Shown here: positions 18,915 to 29,818 of the stretch, piece by piece
Position numbering within the stretch: the first letter of the stretch is position 1
Layout of the letters: every line of letters begins with the position of its first letter
Source: Pseudomonadota bacterium
GTDB taxonomy: Bacteria > Pseudomonadota > Alphaproteobacteria > Rhizobiales > Beijerinckiaceae
Length of the DNA: 64,000 nucleotides
NCBI GenBank assembly: GCA_023386155.1
Contig: JAEWKH010000068.1
Span: 1 to 64,000, forward strand
Reading direction: 5' to 3'
Notes under the pieces: model-generated
Told to the model about the DNA's origin: nothing
The model's database searches: none
The model's input: only the letters and a program-made list of their open reading frames with translations
Program-made: the position numbers and the translations under genes

Positions 18915-18968
18915 TCTTCCGCACCCGCTCCAAGGTGGGGGAGGCGCATGTCCTCCTTCCGAGCTGCC
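18911..18968 (+). repeat. Decayed direct repeat of the recF 5' region (copy 1)
   Basis: This 58-bp stretch aligns without gaps to 20617-20674, which spans the recF ribosome-binding site and start codon, with 44 of 58 identities by my count. The core GAGGCGCATGTCCTCCT is identical. Similarity seems to continue weakly beyond with an indel. I read it as a leftover of the recF 5' end, left when DNA was inserted between dnaN and recF. Confidence 0.7.
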
Positions 18969-18988
18969 ATTTGGATCGTCAGTCCCTT

Positions 18989-19020
18989 CCTTGGAGAGCC
19001 GCTGCCTTGGAGAGCAGCTG
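18989..19020 (+). repeat. 16-bp tandem repeat, two copies
   Basis: CCTTGGAGAGCCGCTG is followed directly by CCTTGGAGAGCAGCTG, differing at one base. It lies just after the recF-like relic and before the DUF2142 gene. Confidence 0.75.
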
Positions 19021-19091
19021 CCTCGCCTCCTTCTTCCGATATTGGAAGCGATTGTACTCTGGATTCACCTCATAATGCTCAAGCAAGCCCG

Positions 19092-20540
19092 ATGAACCTG
19101 CCGCCGGCCGACCGAAGCGACACTCTTATGCCGTCACGCTCACCGAGGAGCCGCTTGGCGTCTTTATCGCATGCGCTTTCCAATGGCAGATTTTGGGCCA
19201 ACGTCTCCTCCACTCGCGCCCTCCCCTTGATTTATCTCGCCATTTGTCTTCCGACAGTTTTGTTTCTCATCTTCGTTCGTCAACCTCTGGGCAATCCGGA
19301 TGAGATTTCCCACGTGGCACGAGCTTATCAGATTTCGAAGGGTGTTTTCCTGACGGAGGAGGCAGCCCCGGGCCTTCGTCCAGGAGGCATGGTCGATGAC
19401 GCCTGGTTCCAGCTTGGTATGCAGGTCGGCAAGAGACGCTTCGAATCCTTGAAGACCGCCATGCCGGTCTTCAAGGATTTCCGATGGTCGGGCACCGAAG
19501 CGTTCAGGCGCTTCAACTCTTCCGTCTATTTCCCCGTCGTCTTCATTCCGCAAGCCGTCGGACTCAAGATCGCTCAAGCCTTGGATCTGCGTTTGGTCCA
19601 GTCCCTACAGCTTGCGAGCATGCTCAATGCCGTTACCTGTCTTCTGGCCATCGCGTTGGCTATCCATGTGGCAGTGGCAGGAAAGTACGTCATAGCCGTC
19701 ATCGGCACATTGCCGATGACGCTTCATCAGCTCGCATCGGTATCTCTGGATGGGCTCGTCATTGCTGGATCGCTGCTGATGTTTTCGCTGGTGAGTACAG
19801 CGCTCATGAGGCGGCAAGTCAGTTCTCCCGCCCTGTTCGGTGTCACGGCCCTTGGAGCTCTCATGGCCGCGACAAAGCTGCCATATGCCGCCATTGCTCT
19901 CTCGACACTCGCGACACTCTGGTGGACAGAGCCCCGGTCTGATCGGAAACCCTTGAAATACGCCCTTGCCTGCGCGGCTCTGATCAGCATCACGGCTCTA
20001 TGGATCAGTATCAGCAATGCCGGCGCTGTGAGGCACAGTTCACGCATTCAAACCAGCCCCGGTGATCAGCTTGCTTTCCTTCTCTCTCACCCCTTGGAGA
20101 TACCGGGCCTCGCTTTCTCGACCCTCGCCGCTCACTCACATGAGTACTTGGCGCAGATCATCGGGGTTCTGGGCTGGCTGGATGCGCCACTTCCCCTTGT
20201 TGCCTACGTGGCTCTGGGCTTGGGATTGGCGGCGGTCCTCGTCATGGACGGGGTTCGCGCCCAGCCGCTTGTGCGCTGGACCATTCTGGCGGGGCTCACC
20301 GTCTCCGTCGCGCTTATTTTCGTGAGCCTGTATCTCATCTGGAATCCCTTAGGCTCCTCAGGTCCCATCGAGGGCGTTCAGGGGCGGTATTTCCTGCCCC
20401 TTCTTCCGTTCCTTGCATGCGTGTTACCAAAGCCGCAGCACCCCGCTTCGGATAACCTGAAGCCGTTGATTTTCGCAATCTGCGGAGTTGTGAGCAGCCT
20501 GGCGACGGTCGCAACGATCATCGAGCGCTATTATGGCTAA
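19092..20540 (+). CDS. DUF2142 family membrane protein
   Basis: The 482-residue polytopic protein has a first span (LPLIYLAICLPTVLFLIF) followed by the DUF2142 hallmark QPLGNPDEISHVARAYQISKG. About nine further spans follow. DUF2142 proteins resemble GT-C glycosyltransferases and sit in glycan gene clusters, which fits the three genes upstream. The start is uncertain: 18948 has a strong ribosome-binding site but lies in the recF-like relic and gives a non-conserved leader, while 19092 and 19128 are weaker. recF follows 113 bp later. Confidence 0.75.
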   Translation: MNLPPADRSDTLMPSRSPRSRLASLSHALSNGRFWANVSSTRALPLIYLAICLPTVLFLIFVRQPLGNPDEISHVARAYQISKGVFLTEEAAPGLRPGGMVDDAWFQLGMQVGKRRFESLKTAMPVFKDFRWSGTEAFRRFNSSVYFPVVFIPQAVGLKIAQALDLRLVQSLQLASMLNAVTCLLAIALAIHVAVAGKYVIAVIGTLPMTLHQLASVSLDGLVIAGSLLMFSLVSTALMRRQVSSPALFGVTALGALMAATKLPYAAIALSTLATLWWTEPRSDRKPLKYALACAALISITALWISISNAGAVRHSSRIQTSPGDQLAFLLSHPLEIPGLAFSTLAAHSHEYLAQIIGVLGWLDAPLPLVAYVALGLGLAAVLVMDGVRAQPLVRWTILAGLTVSVALIFVSLYLIWNPLGSSGPIEGVQGRYFLPLLPFLACVLPKPQHPASDNLKPLIFAICGVVSSLATVATIIERYYG

Positions 20541-20616
20541 GTTTGCGGTCGAACCGATCTTGAGCTTCGGCCATGGGGCGATCCTGGGACGTCGGCCAAA
20601 GAAAGGATTTGCGCCC

Positions 20617-20674
20617 TTGATCTTTCGCGCCTGCTCCTGAATGAAGGAGGCGCATGTCCTCCTCTCCGGTTGCC
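20617..20674 (+). repeat. recF 5' region (copy 2 of the direct repeat)
   Basis: This is the intact partner of the 58-bp repeat at 18911-18968. It covers the recF ribosome-binding site (AAGGAGG), the ATG at 20654 and the first seven codons. Confidence 0.7.
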
Positions 20675-21814
20675 GCCTCCCGAATCGCCCGTCTGATCCT
20701 TCAGGATTTCCGCACCTATGCGAGCCTGGATCTTGCCGTCTCGCGCCTCCTCGTGGCGCTCGTGGGCGAGAACGGGGCCGGCAAGACCAATGTGCTGGAG
20801 GCGATCTCGCTCTTCATGCCCGGCCGGGGCTTGAGACGCGCGGAACTGGCCGAGATGGCGCGCAACGAGGGGTCGGGCTCCTTCGCTGTTTCCGTGACCC
20901 TCGATGCCCCTTACGGCGAGCACCGTCTCGGCACCGGGCTGGAGCCGCAGGGAGAGAATGCGCGCGCCTCGCGCATCTGCCGCATCGACGGCATGCCGGC
21001 CTCCTCGCCGACGGCCTTCGCCGAATACCTGCGCATCGTCTGGCTCACTCCCGATCTCGATGCGCTGTTCCGCGGCCCCGCCGGCGACCGGCGACGCTTC
21101 CTCGACCGACTCGTGCTCGCGGTCGATGCAGAGCATGGCGCACGGGTGAACGCGCTGGAGCGGGCGCTGCGCTCGCGCAACCGGGTGCTCGAGGAAAACT
21201 CCGACGACCGCCTGTGGCTCGATGCTCTCGAGCGCGAGGTGGCGGAGCTCGCCATCGCGGTCGCCGCCGCCCGCCGCGAAACCGTCGAGCGCCTCGCCGC
21301 CCTCATCCTCGAAGGCCGCGAGGAGGAATCCCCCTTTCCCTTCGCCACGATGGGGCTCGAGGGCGAACTCGACACGCTCGTGGCCACCTTGCCCGCCGTC
21401 GACGCCGAGGATCGTTACCGGGCGATTCTGCGCGACTATCGCGCGCGCGACCGGGCGGCCGGGCGCACCCTCGTCGGTCCCCAGGCCTCCGACCTGCTCG
21501 TTCGTCATGGTCCCAAGGACATTCCGGCCAACACGGCCTCCACGGGCGAGCAGAAGGCGCTGCTGATCGGCCTCGTGCTCGCCCATGCCCGGCTCGTCGC
21601 CAGCATGAGCGGGATCGCCCCCTTCGTGCTCCTCGACGAGGTTGCCGCCCATCTCGACCCCCGCCGCCGGGCCGGCCTCTATGAGGCCCTGGAATCGCTG
21701 GGAGGACAGGTCTGGATGACGGGAGCGGACCCGAGCCTGTTCGCCGAGCTGCAGGGCCGGGCCGACCTGCTTCAGGTGTCAGGCGGAATGATCGAACCCA
21801 TCACAACTCCTTGA
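20654..21814 (+). CDS. recF: DNA replication and repair protein RecF
   Basis: The 386-residue SMC-like ATPase helps load RecA at gapped DNA. Walker A is GENGAGKT (residues 38-45), the ABC signature region is ASTGEQKALLIGLVLAHA, and Walker B is FVLLDEVAAHLD. The length is family-typical. The start follows AAGGAGG at short spacing. It stands between the inserted glycan cluster and a LysE-type gene, so its usual coupling to dnaN is lost here. Confidence 0.95.
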   Translation: MSSSPVAASRIARLILQDFRTYASLDLAVSRLLVALVGENGAGKTNVLEAISLFMPGRGLRRAELAEMARNEGSGSFAVSVTLDAPYGEHRLGTGLEPQGENARASRICRIDGMPASSPTAFAEYLRIVWLTPDLDALFRGPAGDRRRFLDRLVLAVDAEHGARVNALERALRSRNRVLEENSDDRLWLDALEREVAELAIAVAAARRETVERLAALILEGREEESPFPFATMGLEGELDTLVATLPAVDAEDRYRAILRDYRARDRAAGRTLVGPQASDLLVRHGPKDIPANTASTGEQKALLIGLVLAHARLVASMSGIAPFVLLDEVAAHLDPRRRAGLYEALESLGGQVWMTGADPSLFAELQGRADLLQVSGGMIEPITTP

Positions 21815-21874
21815 TGGCCCGCAACCTCGTTTCGCCCTATAGTGCCGACACCATCGCCTCTTCGGTTGAGAACC

Positions 21875-22489
21875 ATGGATCTCGCGGGCCTGCTGCTCTT
21901 TTCCTCCGCCCTCTTCATCGCCGCAGCCTCGCCGGGGCCGGGCATCGCCGCCATCGTGGCGCGTGTCCTGGGACGGGGGCCGAACGAGGCGGCCCTGTTC
22001 AGCCTCGGCGTGGCGCTGGGCGACGTGGTCTGGCTGACCTTCGCGATCCTCGGCCTCGCGGCCCTCGCCCAGGCCTTCCACGAAGTGTTCCTGGTCATAA
22101 AATATGCCGGCGCGGCCTATCTGCTCTACATCGCCTACAAGATCTGGACGGCCCCAGCCCTGGCAAGGGACGTGAAGGCGGAGGCAAGCTCCGAGCACCC
22201 GGCCAAGCTTCTTCTCGGCGGCCTTGCCCTGACCCTGGGCAACCCGAAGACCATAGTCTTCTACCTGGCTCTTTTGCCCACCATCCTCGATCTCACCCGA
22301 ATCACGATGCTGGGCTATGCGGAGCTGGTCGCGGCGACCCTGGGGGTGCTGGGCGTGGTTTTTGCCGGCTATATCGTGCTTGCCACCCGTGCCCGGCAGC
22401 TTTTCACCACGCCGAGGGCGATCCGGATCCTGAACCGCACCACCGGAGCCCTGCTGGCCGGCGCCGCGGCCGCCGTAGCGTCACGGTGA
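21875..22489 (+). CDS. LysE/RhtB family amino-acid exporter
   Basis: The 204-residue inner-membrane protein has five to six spans and the family N-terminus with AAASPGPGIAAIVARVLGRGP. LysE/RhtB proteins export amino acids such as lysine, threonine or homoserine; the substrate is not evident. The ATG at 21875 gives the usual start. An in-frame ATG 11 codons upstream is less conserved. It lies 60 bp after recF on the same strand. Confidence 0.88.
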   Translation: MDLAGLLLFSSALFIAAASPGPGIAAIVARVLGRGPNEAALFSLGVALGDVVWLTFAILGLAALAQAFHEVFLVIKYAGAAYLLYIAYKIWTAPALARDVKAEASSEHPAKLLLGGLALTLGNPKTIVFYLALLPTILDLTRITMLGYAELVAATLGVLGVVFAGYIVLATRARQLFTTPRAIRILNRTTGALLAGAAAAVASR

Positions 22490-22605
22490 GGCTGGCACCG
22501 TCCGAGGCAGCGAATCGCCCCCAAACGGCCCAATCCGGCAGTTTCTGGTGGATTTTTTTGCCCCTTTCCACGCGCGCGTATGCGCGCGGGGGTGAAATTT
22601 CAACC

Positions 22606-22635
22606 ATTCGTCACTAAATATCTGATCTGACGAAT
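22606..22635. promoter_or_regulatory. Inverted repeat in the gyrB promoter region
   Basis: ATTCGTCA at 22606-22613 and TGACGAAT at 22628-22635 form an 8-bp inverted repeat 50 nt before gyrB. Just upstream lies a CG-alternating palindrome (around 22571-22588). Either could be a regulator site or leader structure for gyrB. Confidence 0.35.
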
Positions 22636-22684
22636 CAAAACCCTGGCGTGCCCGTTCCTTTCCGCGCGCCTTGAAGGATCCCAA

Positions 22685-25111
<2,427 letters not shown>

Positions 25112-25119
25112 TCGCCATT

Positions 25120-25200
25120 TGTGCAAATACCTACAAGTCTGACTCAAACGGGCAGAAAACTGACTCAGATTGCGGAGAAGTCTGACTCAAGGTCAGTTTT
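25120..25200 (+). repeat. Tn7-like gyrB-proximal end with TnsB-type sites
   Basis: Three direct sites are seen: AAGTCTGACTCAAA (25135-25148), AAAACTGACTCAGA (25156-25169) and AAGTCTGACTCAAG (25178-25191). A fourth, partly overlapping site runs in the opposite direction (reverse complement of 25186-25199, AAAACTGACCTTGA). The terminus is TGTGCAAATACC. Spacing of about 21 nt between direct sites resembles a compact Tn7 end. Confidence 0.85.
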
Positions 25201-25222
25201 CTGCAACTGAATTGCAAGTACA

Positions 25223-25258
25223 ATAGCAGGCGAAGGACTTCATTTCTTTGCCTGCTAT
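25223..25258 (+). terminator. Hairpin inside the gyrB-proximal transposon end
   Basis: ATAGCAGGC and GCCTGCTAT form a perfect 9-bp stem with an 18-nt loop, followed by TTTCTCTC. It could stop gyrB transcripts from entering the element. Confidence 0.5.
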
Positions 25259-25385
25259 TTCTCTCAACAGAGTTCGATACCCAGACTATTTTCCTACGGT
25301 CCACCTTTCACGGATACACGTGCTAGGACAAGCAAAGGCTTCGAGAGGAAGCTCAGCCTACGAGCGTAGCCAATTAAAGATTGTG

Positions 25386-25688
25386 TCAGCCGCCAGGTGC
25401 ATAGCCCTTCGCCCGCGGTGATTTGCCCGCTCCCGCTCCAGGACGAAGCCCAATCAAAATTTCAATGTCGAACACATAGAATTTCGCCCCGGCCTCCTCA
25501 AGCGCGCGTCTGATCTGCCGACGCTTCACTTCACTGGGAACACGAATATCGTTCTCGAAATCGTTTAGAAGCTTTCGTCCACACTTAGCCAATCCACACA
25601 GCTCGTTCTGCGACAGACCAAGCATGGCTCGCGCGCCACGGCAGATGAATCCGTCAATCAGTGTTTCGATGGGCAAGTCGTGGAGCAC
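25386..25688 (-). CDS. XRE family helix-turn-helix regulator
   Basis: The 100-residue protein has a Cro/C1-type HTH: RGARAMLGLSQNELCGLAKCGRKLLNDFENDIRVPSE. A following helix (RRQIRRALEEAGAKFYVFD) is often seen in small alphaproteobacterial XRE proteins. The GTG at 25688 lacks a clear ribosome-binding site, so the start is uncertain. It is the first gene inside the transposon on the gyrB side and may regulate the element or the nearby minus-strand operon. That link is not shown by the sequence. Confidence 0.75.
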   Translation of the reverse strand: MLHDLPIETLIDGFICRGARAMLGLSQNELCGLAKCGRKLLNDFENDIRVPSEVKRRQIRRALEEAGAKFYVFDIEILIGLRPGAGAGKSPRAKGYAPGG

Positions 25689-26562
25689 TTTGGAAGCTTA
25701 GTTTATCAACGACGATCAGGGATGCTTGCGATGACGAAAATTGTAGCGTCAATTCTAGCGGTAAGAAAGCATCTTGTCTTAAAACTAGCGATCATTTGCA
25801 ACTTGAAAGCGGCAGAGCGGTGCAGTGCGATTCACTCCGGCATCAGCGCCTTCGGACATCAACATTCTGTCACCTGAATTTACATGCAAGCGAGCAGAAG
25901 TTAGCACCCATCGCAGCAGCTTCGCGACCTCACCTTTCGAACGCAAGGCTATCAATCCACCTGCCACGGTAGATCTTACACTCTCAACCCGCCACTTAGA
26001 TCATATGAAGAAGATCGTGAATGGATGTGGAATACCACACTGCTTTCATCCTGATCAGTGATCCGACTGATGGCGCGGTGTAGATGGTCAGCCGTTTCCA
26101 GACCAACAGCTTGGGCATGCGGGTCGTGCGCACGATCCGATGACGCCTACTTCGATGAGATAGGAGAGCAACGGCTGAAAGACGCTGCACGGCTCCCTTC
26201 CCGCATGGGAGCGACGGATGAAGAGATTTCGGCCGAACTCGCGATACAGGGACGGCAGATAGCCACGACAAGAGGGGAGGTCAGAGCTGCGATGCAACGT
26301 GGCGGTGCTAGCCTTCAATAAGTTTGCTGTGTGCCCTTCTTACACAGCATGCAGCCGGGCGAGCGCGGATAGGCTGCCATCCGGCTGACTCGATTGGTTG
26401 TCTTCAACCTTAAAGCCAAGGATCGGACTTGGTACTTCAACGCGGGATGCGGCAAGTCTTCAAGAGCGGCATCTAAGAAAGTGATCAACCGCGTTTAAGT
26501 CTGGTAGTGGCCGATGACGGCGTTAGTGCTAAGCCTTTTAAGGGTGGCCCCCTTGAGCGTAG
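25689..26562. other. Gene-poor stretch within the transposon
   Basis: About 870 bp in which I support no gene. Short frames exist on both strands (for example 26058-26321) but show no conserved motif, good ribosome-binding site or family resemblance. It may hold decayed cargo. Confidence 0.5.
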
Positions 26563-27441
26563 CTACAGGATAGACGCAACGAGTTCCGGCCCTAGACGAT
26601 CGCGTCTCACTGTTAGCTTTATACCTCCGTTTGGATGCACATCCCTGCTTACCAATGATCGAGCGATAGGAACACGCACGCTGCCAATGAGGTAGCCAAG
26701 GCAGGAAACTGTCCACTCAACTGCGCCGTCGAGCTCCCTGATCAGCATTGTAGTTTCGCCCTTACAGACAACAATTTTTTCAATTTTCGTAAGAGGATGA
26801 GCTTCTCGTTCCGATGCAGCAATCAGAAATGGGTCTGAATAAGTGATCCCGCCTTCTCGTTCTGTTGCCGAAATTTCGATATCTGCGATCAGAATATTCC
26901 GAAGAAGCTCGATATCAACGGCCTCCAGAAAATCTGTGCGAAACATCTTCCAACAGACGCCGATCATTGTCTTCAAGGTGAATTTCAACCGTGCGACGTG
27001 ATCGAACTGAAGGTTCGGGATGATGAAACCCGTATCTGCGAGGACATTGCTAGAAATGAACTTTCCAGACTTGGTGTCATAGATTTTGGGGGCACCGACT
27101 TCTGGAAACTCGATATTGAAGCGTGCCGCCCCGGCGCCCCATGGTTCACCCTCTTTCCAAGCGCGAGCACCTTTCCATATGGCTCTCGGCTTCTTTCGGC
27201 TATGCCCCTTCGCCTCCGCATCACGTCGGCCAAACTGAACCATAGGATCGCGCGTAATCGGAGCGTCAATGGTGTGCGCAAATCGTGAGTTCAGATCACG
27301 CGCTACCCTGACCACAGTTGATCTGTTACCGCCGAGAGACTTGGGGATGACATGCTCGTCGCTCAGTGCTGAGTCAGGCAAAAACCTGCCGGAATATATG
27401 CAGTAATTATTCCATTCGGAAGGTAGACGATTGGAACTCAT
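26563..27441 (-). CDS. HNH endonuclease-domain protein
   Basis: The 292-residue protein has an N-terminal HNH motif near residues 13-40: CIYSG, then SDEHVIPKSLGGN, matching HNH_5-type nucleases. The long C-terminal part has no recognised domain. It is the last of three minus-strand genes: the 187-aa membrane protein ends 8 nt upstream and overlaps the gene before it. A nuclease behind two small membrane proteins in transposon cargo suggests a defence module. That is inference from context. Confidence 0.8.
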   Translation of the reverse strand: MSSNRLPSEWNNYCIYSGRFLPDSALSDEHVIPKSLGGNRSTVVRVARDLNSRFAHTIDAPITRDPMVQFGRRDAEAKGHSRKKPRAIWKGARAWKEGEPWGAGAARFNIEFPEVGAPKIYDTKSGKFISSNVLADTGFIIPNLQFDHVARLKFTLKTMIGVCWKMFRTDFLEAVDIELLRNILIADIEISATEREGGITYSDPFLIAASEREAHPLTKIEKIVVCKGETTMLIRELDGAVEWTVSCLGYLIGSVRVPIARSLVSRDVHPNGGIKLTVRRDRLGPELVASIL

Positions 27442-27449
27442 TGATTATC

Positions 27450-28013
27450 TCACGAGGCTGCTGGCCTTTCCTCTTGGCTGCGGTATTGCGATCTAGGGCC
27501 AATTGGCCCGAAGTCCTCTTCATAGCGCATATTTACCGTTTTCACGCCTTTACCTGATGCCCAGTGATGCCGACCGAAGGAGTCACTGAAACCGATGCGC
27601 CAGATGTGTTCTGCAAGAAATCCATCCGCACTGTAGGGGAAGTAAACTGTGAATTGCTCGCCAACCCCCAACTTCTTTGGAAGTCCTCCGCTAAAAGGGC
27701 CAATAGTGTGGTCCGTACGAAGTGGGAATCCTTCATACGGGTTTAACATACCGTAATCAGTACCTTTGTATTTGATGTACATGCTAGCAACTGCATTGGT
27801 AACCGTGCACTCGATGGGACCATGGTTTGTGGCGCTAAGCGCCAAAAAGGGACCGACTTCTCCAGGATCCGGAAACATTCGATTGATCGAAAACGTCACA
27901 TGAAGTTTTGGCTTCGGATAGATAAACTTTGACCAGATATTCCAGATGAAGCCGCCTAGCGATAGGGCGCAAGATAGAAGGCTCACCACGAAAGCCCAAT
28001 CGGCGATAGTCAT
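27450..28013 (-). CDS. Single-span membrane protein, unknown function
   Basis: The 187-residue product has one N-terminal hydrophobic segment (DWAFVVSLLSCALSLGGFIWNIW, residues about 5-27). A beta-rich soluble part follows (KPKLHVTFSINRMFPDPG, TNHGPIECTVTNAV), resembling an Ig-like fold. The ATG at 28013 lies 5 nt after the upstream stop; a GTG at 28022 overlaps that stop and is an alternative. The family is not recognised. Tight spacing ties it to the HNH gene. Confidence 0.65.
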   Translation of the reverse strand: MTIADWAFVVSLLSCALSLGGFIWNIWSKFIYPKPKLHVTFSINRMFPDPGEVGPFLALSATNHGPIECTVTNAVASMYIKYKGTDYGMLNPYEGFPLRTDHTIGPFSGGLPKKLGVGEQFTVYFPYSADGFLAEHIWRIGFSDSFGRHHWASGKGVKTVNMRYEEDFGPIGPRSQYRSQEERPAAS

Positions 28014-28018
28014 GCTTT

Positions 28019-28519
28019 TCACAGAGCTGCCTTTTCCAGGACACTCGCTGCTGCATAGAAGCCGTATAAAGCACTCGCGTAAGCACCACCGATTAGAAGG
28101 ATAGAAAACACTTGCAGCGCGGTCCCAGCATCTCGCCAGTCCCTACTCGCTTTGGTTTCCACGATGTAAGGGTGTTTGTTCGTGTATTCATCCTTGCTTG
28201 AGCTGGTCGTGAAGCAAGCCTGGGAAAGGTAGGCCACACCTGTGGCGATGACCGCCATCAAGAGCCCCCACCCAAATGCCTTGAGGGGATCTAGAACAGC
28301 AAGAGCCAATGGCTGCTTTTTATCAATCGTTTGGCTTATGAATGCCAGAGCGGCGGCGGCTGAGCCACCGTTAATCAAAGCCGCAGCTTTAAGGGCCTCT
28401 GCGCTAAACGTGATGACAGACCCAAAGGAATCCCGGAGTGCTTCCCGGTGGTGCTGATGAGCAGCATCGGCAACAGCGAGGTTCCGTTCACCCAGCGCAG
28501 ATTTCGTGTCTTCACTCAT
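28019..28519 (-). CDS. Three-span membrane protein, unknown function
   Basis: The 166-residue product starts with a polar helix (MSEDTKSALGERNLAVADAAHQHHREALRDSF). Three hydrophobic segments follow near residues 42-64, 78-100 and 132-158. The topology recalls small SLATT-like membrane proteins seen in defence islands, but the match is by style only. It heads the three-gene operon ending in the HNH nuclease; a G-rich ribosome-binding site precedes the ATG. Confidence 0.65.
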   Translation of the reverse strand: MSEDTKSALGERNLAVADAAHQHHREALRDSFGSVITFSAEALKAAALINGGSAAAALAFISQTIDKKQPLALAVLDPLKAFGWGLLMAVIATGVAYLSQACFTTSSSKDEYTNKHPYIVETKASRDWRDAGTALQVFSILLIGGAYASALYGFYAAASVLEKAAL

Positions 28520-28889
28520 ACTACCCCCCGCAGGAGACTATCGTAACAATATTGAGAGTCCAATCTCGATAGCCTGAGGGGGTTACCTGCTTCGAACAAT
28601 GATCGTAAGTCACGGCTTCGTCGGCTCCAACGCAAAAGCGTGACTGGGAATCGAGCGCGCAATCCAAAGAGATAGGCCGCCTAGTATCCGTTCTGATCCA
28701 CAGATGATTCACAGAAACGCGGACATCTTTGTCCGCTTTTCGGTTTCATTCTCAGTATATTTTTGACTCTTGTGACACACCATGTATCTTTAAGACGCTA
28801 TAGCAGATTCATCTCAAGATGACTGCCACGCATGAAGCCTCAGAATTTACGCCGATCCGAATAAGTTCTTTCCAAAAGGAGAACTTTCT
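28520..28889. other. Intergenic gap between divergent cargo operons
   Basis: About 370 bp between the minus-strand membrane/HNH operon and the plus-strand gene at 28890. No supported gene; a 63-codon minus-strand frame lacks conserved features. It should hold the promoters of both units, though no specific operator is recognised. Confidence 0.5.
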
Positions 28890-29717
28890 ATGCGTATCTT
28901 TGCTTTCTTCCGTACTGGCGATCTTGAAACGTCTAAATATGTTGGCCTCCTAGCTGCCCATGGATTCGGCGCATTGGGAGAGCCGGTCACTTACTTCCGT
29001 ATTCTTGATGACAACGAGGAGGCGATAGCTCTTGAGGAAGGCATGATGCATCAAGCCTTTCAAGGGATCGAGACTACTATTGCGCCTTTCGCAACATATG
29101 ACGCTCTCTGCACCGAATTGGCTCGCCTCTCGAACACGGGGCGCCATGTTATCGTCGACCTCCCCTCCAGAGCGAAAGACATTCCCGAAATCAGGCATGT
29201 CTCAGACTGCTGCATTGTCTCTGTGGCATCGCTGCAGACTCCGAGCTCAAGTCGCCGCATCTCTCCACTTGATTCCGAGGCCCGCCTCGAAAAAGAATCC
29301 CCTGCTAGATCATGCGATGCACCGCACCTGTGGTGGTTGTTAGGCTGCGCGCAAATTGGTAAGACATCTGTCGCTACTACGCTTGAGCGCGCTTGTATCG
29401 CGAACGCCATCTCTCTGCACAATGACAGCCGTCTCGCAGTTCTTCCTTTTGAAGTTCCTGTTATGAGCCGCGCCGAACGGAGTTCCCTTCGAGCCGGCGT
29501 TCCGCTCGGCAGTGTCTGCCGAGCTGGCACCCTCTTGGCATGGGCCTTGATGTTCGCGGCCGGTGATGTGCGAAAGACATCCAACACTCAACATCTTCTT
29601 CAGAAGAAAGCAGTGGCCGCAACGCGCGCGCATTCGCTCGCCGCTTCGCATCTACTCATCAGATCGAAGGCAAACCGTCGCATTCGGATTATGCTCGAAA
29701 AGAGTAGTGAGAGTTGA
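28890..29717 (+). CDS. Possible P-loop protein (275 aa), unknown function
   Basis: The N-terminal half resembles a ParA-like fold without its P-loop: MRIFAFFRTGDLETSKYVGLLAAHGFG, later HVIVDLPSRAKDIPE, a Walker-B-like strand. In the second half GCAQIGKT (near residue 151) fits the GxxxxGKT Walker A pattern. The order B before A is the reverse of normal ParA proteins. A good ribosome-binding site (AAAAGGAG) precedes the ATG. It is the first plus-strand gene on the way to tnsA. Function unknown. Confidence 0.55.
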   Translation: MRIFAFFRTGDLETSKYVGLLAAHGFGALGEPVTYFRILDDNEEAIALEEGMMHQAFQGIETTIAPFATYDALCTELARLSNTGRHVIVDLPSRAKDIPEIRHVSDCCIVSVASLQTPSSSRRISPLDSEARLEKESPARSCDAPHLWWLLGCAQIGKTSVATTLERACIANAISLHNDSRLAVLPFEVPVMSRAERSSLRAGVPLGSVCRAGTLLAWALMFAAGDVRKTSNTQHLLQKKAVAATRAHSLAASHLLIRSKANRRIRIMLEKSSES

Positions 29718-29818
29718 GGCTCCAACGTTCTGACAATCCAGATTAGCTCCTTGCATGAAGGCTGCGATCGGCAAGTCACGTCCATCATACTCACTTTTGC
29801 TGAAAGGAACGCTTTGCT

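Noticed and set aside
26058..26321. 87-codon frame within the transposon
   Set aside because: No ribosome-binding site, no recognised motif and atypical composition; probably chance or a decayed fragment.
28521..28712. 63-codon minus-strand frame upstream of the membrane/HNH operon
   Set aside because: It lacks a ribosome-binding site and family resemblance, and overlaps the expected promoter region.
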